Assembly (NCBI GenBank): GCA_037440345.1
Contig: JBBIUJ010000206.1
Coordinates: 1 to 7,574 of the forward strand
Length of the DNA: 7,574 nt
Reading direction: 5' to 3'
Source of the DNA: CAINVV01 sp037440345
GTDB lineage: Bacteria > Bacteroidota > Bacteroidia > Bacteroidales > Prolixibacteraceae
A program made the translations under genes and the position numbers. The notes below the pieces were generated by a model. It was not told the origin of the DNA, searched no databases, and saw only the letters and a list, made by a program, of their open reading frames with translations. Below are positions 1-6,331 of the stretch, piece after piece. The first letter of the stretch is position 1, and every line of letters begins with the position of its first letter.

Positions 1-1116
1 AGACTGGGCAGGATCAAATTTCTGAGAGTTGGCAGGGATCAGATCATACAACGAGGCCAGCGTACGATTGCCATTGATTCCCGCTTTAGCATCAGGATGC
101 AATTTGTCATCCAGAATCTGGTATTCACAACCTATAGAGGAAAACCCTTCGCCTTTCGGGTTGGGTTGAATAAAATATTTGATCCCGCCGTTTGCCCTTG
201 AAGTAAATTTAAAATCTATCTCCAAAATGAAATTCTTGTACTCCTTGTCAGTTACGATGTCTCCACCCCCTTTGTTGTCCTTCAGGTTGGCAACGACTTC
301 ATTGTCCAGGATGGTCCAACCCTTTGTTGGAAGTTTTCCATCTCTTGCATTTAGCCAGCCCTTCATGCTCTTGCCATCCCACAACAATTTCCAACCCTCT
401 TTCTGCTGTGCTTTGGTAAGGATATTGCTCAGATAGCTTACCTCGGGAGCATCTGTTTTCTTCTGTTCGGATGCCAGATTTTCGGTCTTGATTCGGATGT
501 TTCTCCAGCAGATGGTTTTCCCTTCATCATCTTTTCTATCTCCAATGGCATGGACCTGAAGCGCAATCAGACCTGAAGCCGTCATGTCATCTACCAGATT
601 GGCACATGGTACGCCGTTGAGCCAGGTGCGGATCGTGTTGCCAACACACTCGACCCGGTAACTGTTCCATTCTCCTTTTTTGTAAGATTTCTTTGCTGCC
701 TGATTGTACTCCATTGGATAGAGCCATCCACGACGTGCCTCATCATAAATACCTGCCGACCAGGCACGTTCTGAATCATCGCATTCCACCTGGTATCCGT
801 GTACCCTGCCATTCATGACCGCCGGGTCGCTGATACTCCTGATCTGAACGCCGGAATTGAGCCCACGATCCATCTTCATTTCATATTCCATGATGAAATC
901 CCCGTAATTTGTGGTCGTAGCCAAAAAACTGTTTGGACTGTTGCAGACGCTGGTACCGATGATTTCTCCGTTCACGATTTTGTAGTCCGCATTACCGTTG
1001 ACAACTTTCCATCCATCCAGATTTTTCCCATTGAACAGATTGACCCATCCCGATTTAGCCGCAGAAGCGCCGGATACAAAAAGGGCAAGCAACAACAAAA
1101 AGCTAATTTTCTTCAT
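1..1116 (-). CDS. Secreted protein with two DUF1080 (3-keto-disaccharide hydrolase) domains, 3'-truncated by window edge
   Basis: The minus-strand frame is open from an ATG at 1116 to base 1: 372 codons with no stop, so the C-terminus lies outside the window. Residues 1-20 form a signal peptide (MKK start, run of Leu/Phe, GASAA before the likely cleavage), implying export. Domain one (about 22-212) has the DUF1080 hallmarks: GWVNLFNGKNLDGWK, an FIMEYEMKM strand, NSGVQIRS, a GYQVE strand and a WNSYRVE...WLNGV segment. A second copy begins near 238 with GWKLLWDGKSMKGW and continues through FILEIDFKF, NGGIKYF and CEYQILDD. The family (PF06439) is a jelly-roll, laminin-G-like fold linked to hydrolysis of 3-keto glycosides; many Bacteroidota copies have no assigned substrate. 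It is divergent from the GH92 gene, with 271 bp between them. No convincing promoter was found. Function beyond the family is inference. Confidence 0.92.
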   Translation of the reverse strand, partial: MKKISFLLLLALFVSGASAAKSGWVNLFNGKNLDGWKVVNGNADYKIVNGEIIGTSVCNSPNSFLATTTNYGDFIMEYEMKMDRGLNSGVQIRSISDPAVMNGRVHGYQVECDDSERAWSAGIYDEARRGWLYPMEYNQAAKKSYKKGEWNSYRVECVGNTIRTWLNGVPCANLVDDMTASGLIALQVHAIGDRKDDEGKTICWRNIRIKTENLASEQKKTDAPEVSYLSNILTKAQQKEGWKLLWDGKSMKGWLNARDGKLPTKGWTILDNEVVANLKDNKGGGDIVTDKEYKNFILEIDFKFTSRANGGIKYFIQPNPKGEGFSSIGCEYQILDDKLHPDAKAGINGNRTLASLYDLIPANSQKFDPAQS

Positions 1117-1387
1117 TTGTGTCAGTATATAATAGTTGGTAAATGTTTTTGCTAAAATAAACATCTTTTTCCATTCCGTTATCGCAAACGGTATCTTTTT
1201 CGAATTGATTTTCTACCTAAATCAAGTTACATTTGTATCCATTATTTGCGCATCAACCTTGTGTTCCTTCATGCATTCCATAATGCCCATTGTGATTGGG
1301 AAATATACCACGAAGGGCCCGAAGGATCACACATAGGTCTCAAAGTAAATAACCTTGAACTGTTTGAGTCATACTATAACTACTACC
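1117..1387. other. Divergent intergenic region between DUF1080 and GH92 genes
   Basis: This 271-bp gap separates two divergently transcribed genes and should contain both promoters. It is AT-rich at 1120-1240. Its right half (about 1257-1337) holds a degenerate CACAAAGG-family inverted element. I found no clear TTTG / TAnnTTTG Bacteroidota promoter pair in either direction. Short frames here are not credible genes. Confidence 0.6.
1257..1337. repeat. CACAAAGG-family inverted element, copy A (degenerate)
   Basis: The right arm, 1308-1332, begins CCACGAAGG and continues CGAAGGATCACAC. It is the reverse-complement type of the left arm, which contains CTTGTGTTCCTTCATG (1259-1274). GTGT + TCCTTC on the left can pair with GAAGGA + ACAC on the right around a 2-nt bulge. 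The AT-rich centre (GGGAAATATA) resembles the centres of copies B and C. The element lies about 50 bp upstream of the GH92 ATG. Its pairing is the weakest of the three copies. Confidence 0.55.
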
Positions 1388-3817
1388 ATGAAAAGCAAAC
1401 TATTTTCAATACCGTTTCAAAGAGGTACGAGTGTCAATCCTCCAAGTCTCATAGTCTCCCAGTCCCCCAGTCCCCTAGTCATTTTATCTTTCCGTCCCTC
1501 CCTCTTTCCGTCCCTCCGTCTCTCCGTCATTCCCCTTCTCTTCCTATTATCCGCATTTGCCGCCACCGCCCAAACCCGCACCAATCTCGAAACAGTCGAC
1601 CCCACCATCGGCAATGTCGGTATCCTTCTGCAGCCTACCCGCCCAACAGTCCATCTGCCTAACCAGATGATACGCTTTTATCCTGTCCGTGCCGATTATC
1701 TGGATGATCAGATCAGCTTTTTCCCGCTAACCATCTCCTCTCACCGCAAGGGTGAATTGTTTGGGGTCATGCCATATCTGGGGGAGCCAACGGCTGAAAC
1801 ATGGGGGAAACGGCAAACCTATGATCACGATCTGGAGATAACCCGCCCGTTTTACTATTCTACCTACTTCATTAACGACAATATCAAAACCGAATTCACT
1901 CCCGGCGCTAAATGCGGCATTTTCAAGTTTAGCTTTCCTGGTAAGGGAGAGAAATTTTTGGCGCTACGCGTTGTCAACCAGGGAAGTTGGGAGATGGGGA
2001 AAAAGACGGAGGGACAGAGAGACGGAGAGACTAGGAGACCAGGGGACTTGGAGACTGGGGAACTGGTATGCTCATTTTCCGGAACGGAAGAGTTTATGGG
2101 AATGAAAGCTTATGTGTATGGTGAAGTGAACCAAGTCGGTCAAGCCGGAAAGCTGAACCTTCAGGTTCCCGATTCAAAAAAAGGTGAATCACAAGTAAAA
2201 CCGGGTGCATGGATTCGCTTTGGTGCAAATACCCCTTCGGAAGTTATACTGAAATATGCCATCTCCTTTATCAGCATTCAACAGGCCAAAGCCAATCTGG
2301 CCGCAGAAATCCCGGCATGGGATTTTGATGGGACCAGAAAAAGTGCCGAGCAAAAGTGGTCTACTGTGATGGACCAGATTAAGGTCAAAGGAGGAACTGA
2401 AGCCCAGCGCCGCACCTTCTATACCTCTCTGTACAGGCAGTACGAAAGGATGATCAATATCAATGAACACGGACAATACTACAGCGGCTACGACCACAAA
2501 GTACACCCTGCCACCCGCGATTTTTATGTGGACGACTGGATTTGGGATACCTACCTCGCCATGCATCCTTTGCGGTCAATTCTCCATCCAAAAATGGAGG
2601 GAGACATGCTCCAATCGTATGTTAATATGTATGAACAAGGAGGATGGCTGCCACAATTTCCACTACTTTTTATGGATGATCCTGCCATGAATGGCTTTCA
2701 CTCCTCCGCAACAATATTGGATGGTTATCGGAAAGGAGTGCGCAATTTCGATGTACCAAAAGCATACGAGGCAATGCTGAAAAATGCCACACAAGCTACA
2801 ATGCTTCCATGGCGCAATGGAACTAAGTGCATCCTCGACACCTTTTATCGTGAAAAAGGATTTTATCCTGCCTTGTGGCCAGGACAATCGGAAACCGTAA
2901 AAATGGTGCACGGATTCGAGCATCGCCAAAGCGTCGCCATTACGCTGGCCCACAGTTTCGATGATTGGGCGCTATCAGAAATGGCTGGAGAGGTTAAAAA
3001 GCCGGAAGAGGCCGCTTACTACCGGAAACAATCTCTCAACTACCGCAACCTCTACCGTCCTGATAAGAAACTAATGTGGCCGAAAGATTCTGCCGGAAAC
3101 TGGATAGAGATCGATCCGAAGTTCGACGGAGGGCCCGGCGGACGTGATTATTATGATGAAAATAACGCTTATACTTATGCATGGCAGGCTCAACACGACC
3201 TCAGCGGCCTCATCGGACTGATGGGAGGACGGGAATCCTTTACCGCTTCCCTCGATCAGCTCTTCCGTGAACCCCTGGGCCGAAGCAAATACGCCTTCTT
3301 TGCCAAATTTCCTGATGGAACCGGCATGGTGGGACAATATTCGATGGGCAACGAACCCAGTTTCTTCATTCCTTATCTTTACAACTATTCGGGAGAACCC
3401 TGGAAAACCCAGAAGCGGATTCGTTTTCTGCTGGATGTTTGGTTCAAAGACAATATCTTCGGCATTCCCGGAGATGAGGACGGCGGGGGCATGACTGCAT
3501 TCGTGGTTTTCTCCTCGATGGGATTTTATCCGGTTACCCCCGGAATACCAATCTATAATATTGGCTCTCCACTCTTCGAGGAGGTAAAAATATCTCTCGA
3601 AAATGGCAAAATATTCACCATCAAAGCGCCCGGTTGTTCTGTCAAAAAAAAATACATCCAAAGCGCCAAACTCAACGGTCAACCGCTCAACAAACCATGG
3701 TTTACCCATGAGGAACTGATGAATGGAGCCCTGCTCGAGCTTCAGATGGGCGAGTTGCCCAACAAAAGCTGGGGCGCGGATGCGAATGCAGCACCACCGT
3801 CGGGCCTTTCGAAGTAA
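1388..3817 (+). CDS. GH92 family glycoside hydrolase (alpha-mannosidase-like), secreted, with two in-frame 8-bp-period repeat arrays
   Basis: This 809-residue protein starts at the first in-frame ATG; an upstream TTG at 1355 is possible but adds nothing recognisable. GH92 enzymes are mostly exo-acting, Ca2+-dependent alpha-mannosidases. Family signatures are FYTSLYRQ, a WIWDTYLAMHPL segment near 384-394, YEQGGWLPQFP, FDDWALSEMA, DENNAYTYAW (590-599, corresponding to the region with the general-acid Glu) and GDEDGGGM (695-702), then FSSMGFYPVTPG and IGSPLFEEVKI. The usual motif is GN(D/E)DCGQM, so Asn, Cys and Gln are replaced while the acidic residues remain. The N-terminus (VDPTIGNVG...PNQMIRFYP) is divergent from typical mannosidases. 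The signal peptide is odd: its hydrophobic core (about 48-61, ending AATAQ) is pushed roughly 30 residues downstream by a Ser/Pro/Leu-rich array (about 18-47). A second array encodes a charged loop at about 206-225. The frame stays intact. Substrate specificity is unknown. Confidence 0.94.
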   Translation: MKSKLFSIPFQRGTSVNPPSLIVSQSPSPLVILSFRPSLFPSLRLSVIPLLFLLSAFAATAQTRTNLETVDPTIGNVGILLQPTRPTVHLPNQMIRFYPVRADYLDDQISFFPLTISSHRKGELFGVMPYLGEPTAETWGKRQTYDHDLEITRPFYYSTYFINDNIKTEFTPGAKCGIFKFSFPGKGEKFLALRVVNQGSWEMGKKTEGQRDGETRRPGDLETGELVCSFSGTEEFMGMKAYVYGEVNQVGQAGKLNLQVPDSKKGESQVKPGAWIRFGANTPSEVILKYAISFISIQQAKANLAAEIPAWDFDGTRKSAEQKWSTVMDQIKVKGGTEAQRRTFYTSLYRQYERMININEHGQYYSGYDHKVHPATRDFYVDDWIWDTYLAMHPLRSILHPKMEGDMLQSYVNMYEQGGWLPQFPLLFMDDPAMNGFHSSATILDGYRKGVRNFDVPKAYEAMLKNATQATMLPWRNGTKCILDTFYREKGFYPALWPGQSETVKMVHGFEHRQSVAITLAHSFDDWALSEMAGEVKKPEEAAYYRKQSLNYRNLYRPDKKLMWPKDSAGNWIEIDPKFDGGPGGRDYYDENNAYTYAWQAQHDLSGLIGLMGGRESFTASLDQLFREPLGRSKYAFFAKFPDGTGMVGQYSMGNEPSFFIPYLYNYSGEPWKTQKRIRFLLDVWFKDNIFGIPGDEDGGGMTAFVVFSSMGFYPVTPGIPIYNIGSPLFEEVKISLENGKIFTIKAPGCSVKKKYIQSAKLNGQPLNKPWFTHEELMNGALLELQMGELPNKSWGADANAAPPSGLSK
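1441..1528 (-). repeat. 8-bp-period array, copy 1 (in GH92 signal-peptide region)
   Basis: Eleven consecutive 8-bp units keep phase over 88 bp. Read on the plus strand, units 1-5 end in AGTC (TCCAAGTC, TCATAGTC, and so on), unit 6 is degenerate (ATTTTATC), and units 7-11 mostly end in CGTC (TTTCCGTC, CCTCCGTC). On the minus strand this is a GACGG-type block followed by a GACT-type block, the same order as copies 2 and 3. It is translated as about residues 18-47 of the GH92 protein. Confidence 0.88.
2005..2060 (+). repeat. 8-bp-period array, copy 2 (in-frame inside GH92)
   Basis: Seven contiguous 8-bp units all begin GAC. The first three are of the GACGGAGG type and the last four of the GACTAGGA / GACTGGGG type; a partial AACTGG follows. 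The array encodes the hydrophilic stretch around residues 206-225, between the strands VVNQGSWEM and GELVCSFSGTEEF. This is probably a surface loop of the GH92 N-terminal domain. Confidence 0.88.
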
Positions 3818-3820
3818 AAA

Positions 3821-3852
3821 GAGGGGGAGAAGGGGCGAGGTGGTGAGGGGTG
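3821..3852 (+). repeat. 8-bp-period array, copy 4 (directly after GH92 stop)
   Basis: Four 8-bp units (GAGGGGGA, GAAGGGGC, GAGGTGGT, GAGGGGTG) begin 3 bp after the GH92 TAA. The start is similar in sequence and position to the array that follows the antiterminator stop at 4667-4669. Confidence 0.7.
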
Positions 3853-3982
3853 ACCGGAACTTCCAGAACTTACTCAATTAATTAGTATTCTGATATATAG
3901 ACACAATAAAATATTTAAAAAAATAACAAACTTCAATGCAAGGTAGTCCATGAATAAAATAGAGGATTGTGTCCCTTTTTGC

Positions 3983-4048
3983 AATCCTTTGTGACCTTCG
4001 TGTTTGAAAATTTCACCACAAACGGCCCAAAGTAATGCACAAAGGATT
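3983..4048. repeat. CACAAAGG-family inverted element, copy B
   Basis: Perfect 11-bp arms, AATCCTTTGTG at 3983-3993 and CACAAAGGATT at 4038-4048, enclose CTTCGTGTTTGAAAATTTCA and CCACAAACGGCCC. This is the best-preserved of three related elements. Similarity extends left to about 3970 (GTGTCCCTTTTTG). It lies about 95 bp upstream of the antiterminator ATG. Confidence 0.8.
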
Positions 4049-4073
4049 ATCGCAAATTTTGGCTGAAGCGTTC

Positions 4074-4105
4074 ACCCCCTCTCCCGCTCACCCAGTCTCC
4101 CCATC
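4074..4105 (-). repeat. 8-bp-period array, copy 5 (before antiterminator gene)
   Basis: Four in-phase units on the plus strand read ACCCCCTC, TCCCGCTC, ACCCAGTC and TCCCCATC; the minus strand carries the GA-starting form. The orientation is opposite to the array at 3821-3852. It ends 36 bp before the antiterminator ATG, so it would probably be in that gene's leader. Confidence 0.65.
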
Positions 4106-4141
4106 TTTTCCTACATTGCTCTAATCTAAATAAAACCGAAT

Positions 4142-4669
4142 ATGTCCCCAAAAGAACAACCCCTTATCGAACAATGGCATGCCGTCTATGTCCACTCACG
4201 GGCAGAAAAAAAGGTACACGACGAGTTAAAATTCAAGGGAATTGAATCCTTCCTGCCCTTACAACGCAAGCTTCGCCAGTGGAGTGACCGTAAAAAATGG
4301 GTCGAGATGCCGCTCATTTCCGGTTATGTATTTGTTCACATCACCAGGAAACACTACGATGTCGTGCTGCAAATCGACAATGTGATGCAATATGTACGGT
4401 TTGAAGGGAAAGCAGCGGTGATCCGTGACCAGGACATAGAAATCCTCAAACGGATGCTGGGTCAAAGCGAAGTGGAGGTTGAGATAACCAGGGAGGAGCT
4501 GCTTCCGGGCATGAAGGTCGAAATCATTGCCGGTCCGATGATGGGCGTCCGTGGCGAACTCATCTCCTTTCGGGGCAACAACAAGGTAGCGTTGCGCATT
4601 CTGCCGCTGGGCTTTACTGTGTTGGTGGAATCGCCCGGTACAAATTTGGCGATTGTTAAGACTGAATAA
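4142..4669 (+). CDS. UpxY-type transcription antiterminator (specialised NusG paralogue)
   Basis: This 175-residue protein starts with ATG. An N-terminal NGN domain spans about 10-110: WHAVYVHSRAEKKV at 12-25, a FLPLQRKLRQWSDRKK segment, and the core PLISGYVFVHI at 57-67. A C-terminal KOW-type domain spans about 120-172 (LLPGMKVEIIAGPMMGVRGEL). Length and motifs fit the UpxY group of Bacteroidota, which are known to bind RNA polymerase and let it read through terminators in the leader of their own capsule or exopolysaccharide operon. It is placed immediately before rfbA, rfbC and a sugar aminotransferase, exactly as expected. No UpxZ-like partner is visible. The stop codon abuts a 30-bp perfect palindrome, a candidate read-through target or simply an operon-internal terminator. 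Housekeeping NusG is unlikely given this context. Confidence 0.9.
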   Translation: MSPKEQPLIEQWHAVYVHSRAEKKVHDELKFKGIESFLPLQRKLRQWSDRKKWVEMPLISGYVFVHITRKHYDVVLQIDNVMQYVRFEGKAAVIRDQDIEILKRMLGQSEVEVEITREELLPGMKVEIIAGPMMGVRGELISFRGNNKVALRILPLGFTVLVESPGTNLAIVKTE

Positions 4670-4727
4670 AGAGGGGGGGAGAAAGGACGCGTCCTTTCTC
4701 CCCCTCGTCCTCTCACCCCCTCTTTTT
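4668..4727 (+). terminator. Strong hairpin after the antiterminator gene: 30-bp perfect palindrome with nearby T-run
   Basis: 4675-4704 is a perfect palindrome centred at 4689/4690 (arm GGGGGAGAAAGGACG). A second possible outer stem pairs 4668-4677 (AAAGAGGGGG) with 4716-4725 (CCCCCTCTTT), within a T-run at 4723-4727, giving a terminator-like fold. The sequence is two head-to-head copies of the 8-bp-period family: GAAAGGAC units on both sides of the centre, then GAGGGGGA-like units outward. It lies between the antiterminator stop and rfbA. A terminator or attenuator role is inferred from structure alone. Confidence 0.55.
4671..4722. repeat. 8-bp-period array, copy 6 (head-to-head pair)
   Basis: The minus strand carries four in-phase units (GAGGGGGT, GAGAGGAC, GAGGGGGA, GAAAGGAC) from 4722 down to 4691. 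The plus strand carries GAAAGGAC at 4681-4688, preceded by a 10-bp G-rich unit. The two copies meet at the CG at 4689-4690. The array starts 1 bp after the preceding stop codon, as copy 4 starts 3 bp after the GH92 stop. Confidence 0.65.
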
Positions 4728-4760
4728 CATCAGTTCCATCTCTCTTTCCAAAATTCTTCG

Positions 4761-4768
4761 TACTTTCG
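4761..4768 (+). promoter_or_regulatory. Possible Bacteroidota -7 promoter element for rfbA
   Basis: TACTTTCG, followed by CAT, matches the TAnnTTTG-like -7 element of Bacteroidota sigma factors with one mismatch and lies 26 bp before the rfbA ATG. No clean TTTG is seen about 19 bp upstream (the nearest is TTTCC at 4745-4749), so support is partial. If real, rfbA and downstream genes could be transcribed independently of the antiterminator gene. Confidence 0.35.
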
Positions 4769-4794
4769 CATATAAACCAACTTATCCTCTTAGC

Positions 4795-5664
4795 ATGAAG
4801 GGTATCATCCTCGCTGGCGGATCCGGATCGCGGCTGCATCCGATCACGCTCGGCACTTCGAAGCAGTTGCTTCCGATATACGACAAACCGATGATCTACT
4901 ATCCCTTGTCAGTTCTGATGTTGGCCGGAATCAGGGAGATACTGATTATTACCACTCCTGAAGAACAAGCTGCATTTATTCGTCTCTTGGGCGATGGATC
5001 GCAATATGGCGTTGAGCTGCAGTATGTTGCCCAACCTTCACCGGATGGCCTTGCCCAGGCATTTATTCTGGGCGAAGAGTTTATTGGCGGGGATGATGTC
5101 TGCCTCGTCCTTGGCGACAATATCTTTTACGGCCATGGATTTGTTGAACTTCTCAGCGAGGCAGTTAAACAGGTAATACAATCCCGAAAAGCAGTCGTTT
5201 TCGGATATTGGGTCAACGACCCGGAGCGCTATGGCGTTTGCACTTTCGATGGCAACGAAAATGTCACCTCCATCGAAGAGAAACCGGAAAAACCAAAGTC
5301 CAACTATGCCGTCATCGGACTCTACTTTTATCCCAATTCAGTGGTTAAGATTGCGAAGAATATCAAACCATCTCCGAGGGGCGAACTTGAAATCACTACC
5401 GTGAACCAGGAATACCTCGACAGGAATGAACTCAAAGTTGAATTGATGGGTCGCGGTTATGCCTGGCTCGATACAGGAACCCACGAATCCCTGCTGGAAG
5501 CCGGCTCCTTTATCGCCACCATCGAAAAACGTACTGGGCTCAAAGTTGCCTGCCTCGAAGAGATCGCCTTTCGTAACAAATGGATCGATGAAGCCCAACT
5601 TCGTGAACAAGGTAATCTATTAAAGAAGAATCAATACGGACAATATCTGTTATCATTGCTATAA
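4795..5664 (+). CDS. rfbA: Glucose-1-phosphate thymidylyltransferase
   Basis: RfbA/RmlA makes dTDP-glucose from dTTP and glucose-1-phosphate, the first step of dTDP-L-rhamnose and related dTDP-sugars, in the cytoplasm. The 289-residue length is typical. Signatures are GGSGSRLHPIT at 8-18 (nucleotide-binding loop), SKQLLPIYDKPMIYYPLS at 22-39, QPSPDGLAQAF at 80-90, LGDNIFYG at 106-113 with metal-ligand Asp108, EEKP at 161-164, ELEITTVNQEYL at 197-208, and GYAWLDTGTHESLLEA at 221-236 with the second metal-ligand Asp226. The ATG is positioned as in the family. It follows the antiterminator gene by 125 bp and precedes rfbC by 112 bp, same strand. The usual partners rfbB and rfbD are absent from the window. 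I see nothing abnormal in the protein. Confidence 0.97.
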   Translation: MKGIILAGGSGSRLHPITLGTSKQLLPIYDKPMIYYPLSVLMLAGIREILIITTPEEQAAFIRLLGDGSQYGVELQYVAQPSPDGLAQAFILGEEFIGGDDVCLVLGDNIFYGHGFVELLSEAVKQVIQSRKAVVFGYWVNDPERYGVCTFDGNENVTSIEEKPEKPKSNYAVIGLYFYPNSVVKIAKNIKPSPRGELEITTVNQEYLDRNELKVELMGRGYAWLDTGTHESLLEAGSFIATIEKRTGLKVACLEEIAFRNKWIDEAQLREQGNLLKKNQYGQYLLSLL

Positions 5665-5674
5665 ATTTACTTAG

Positions 5675-5760
5675 CGTACTTCGTGTTACCCATTGAGACC
5701 TTTGTGTTTAAATCTATTATTCACCACAAAGACCACCAAGGATGGCACAAAGGAACACAA
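5675..5760. repeat. CACAAAGG-family inverted element, copy C
   Basis: Core arms are CCTTTGTG (5699-5706) and CACAAAGG (5746-5753), with internal TTTAAATCTATTATTCACC and CACAAAGACCACCAAGG. Flanks carry CTTCGTGTTACCC on the left and AACACAAC on the right, extending the imperfect symmetry. It fills most of the rfbA-rfbC gap and ends about 17 bp before the rfbC ATG. It is related to copies A and B. Confidence 0.75.
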
Positions 5761-5776
5761 CGACCACTTGAGAACC

Positions 5777-6331
5777 ATGAAATTCATTTCAACTCCATTC
5801 CACGGCCTATTCCTTATTGAGCCAAAAGTCTTCGGTGATCACCGGGGCTATTTTTTTGAGTCATTCCAGCAAATCAAATTTGACGAAGCAATAGGGAAGA
5901 CCAAATTCGTTCAGGACAACGAATCCAAATCCGGTTTGGGGGTTCTTAGGGGATTGCATTTTCAGAAACCGCCATTTTCACAAGCAAAGTTGGTAAGGGT
6001 TATTACAGGGAGGATACTGGATGTGGTTGTCGATCTGCGCAAGGGTTCACCAACTTTCAAACAATCCTATTGCATTGAACTTAATGACATCAACAAACTA
6101 CAGCTTTTTATCCCCCGTGGCTTTGCACACGGGTTTGTGGTTCTAAGCGAAGAGGCTATTTTCTCCTACAAAGTCGATAACCTCTATGCCCCAGATTACG
6201 ATGCAGGCATACGGTTCGACGATCCTGATTTGCAAATTGACTGGCAATTGCCGGCTGAATTATTGAAACTTTCTGAAAAAGACCGGGAATTGCCACTTTT
6301 GTCAGAAATCGATCTCCCCTTTACTTTTTAA
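5777..6331 (+). CDS. rfbC: dTDP-4-dehydrorhamnose 3,5-epimerase
   Basis: RfbC/RmlC epimerises C3 and C5 of dTDP-4-keto-6-deoxyglucose, the third step of dTDP-L-rhamnose synthesis. The 184-residue cupin has FGDHRGYFFESF at 19-30, FVQDNESKS at 44-52, LRGLHFQ at 57-63 with catalytic His61, VVVDLRKGSPTF at 83-94 with the dyad Asp86, IPRGFAHGF at 112-120, and YKVDNLYAPDYDAGI at 131-145 with probable catalytic Tyr131. I chose the ATG at 5777 because homology begins there (MKFISTPF). The frame is open upstream to a TTG at 5693, but that extension is only a translation of the CACAAAGG element. It is probably co-transcribed with rfbA. A keto-isomerase of the FdtA/QdtA type is excluded by the RmlC motifs. 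Confidence 0.96.
   Translation: MKFISTPFHGLFLIEPKVFGDHRGYFFESFQQIKFDEAIGKTKFVQDNESKSGLGVLRGLHFQKPPFSQAKLVRVITGRILDVVVDLRKGSPTFKQSYCIELNDINKLQLFIPRGFAHGFVVLSEEAIFSYKVDNLYAPDYDAGIRFDDPDLQIDWQLPAELLKLSEKDRELPLLSEIDLPFTF

Larger units (their letters stand above)
3818..4141. other. Repeat-filled intergenic region between GH92 and the antiterminator gene
   Basis: This 324-bp gap has no credible gene. From left to right it holds a G-rich 8-bp-period array (3821-3852), an AT-rich stretch (about 3875-3960), a CACAAAGG-family inverted element (core 3983-4048), and a C-rich 8-bp-period array in the opposite orientation (4074-4105). A leader (CTAATCTAAATAAAACCGAAT) runs into the antiterminator ATG. The two 8-bp arrays are inverted relative to each other and enclose the inverted element. 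The promoter of the polysaccharide genes is expected here, but I could not identify one convincingly. Confidence 0.65.

Noticed and set aside
1246..1662. A 138-codon plus-strand frame overlapping the GH92 start
   Set aside because: It is mostly the 8-bp array read in another frame plus the GH92 5' region; the Ser/Pro-rich product is an artefact of composition.
1388..3817. GH92 as a pseudogene broken by repeat insertions
   Set aside because: The frame is continuous from signal peptide to C-terminal motifs, with catalytic-region acidic residues kept, so the arrays appear accommodated in frame.
3071..3877. A 268-codon open frame on the minus strand opposite the 3' half of the GH92 gene
   Set aside because: It is an antisense shadow of a gene with clear GH92 motifs; its translation shows no domain and it runs into the G-rich array.
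4462..4839. Minus-strand 125-codon frame across the antiterminator/rfbA gap
   Set aside because: It is antisense to two well-supported genes and includes the palindrome; no recognisable domain.
5693..5776. N-terminal extension of rfbC from the TTG at 5693
   Set aside because: It translates the CACAAAGG element and lacks RfbC homology; the ATG at 5777 gives the family's normal start and length.
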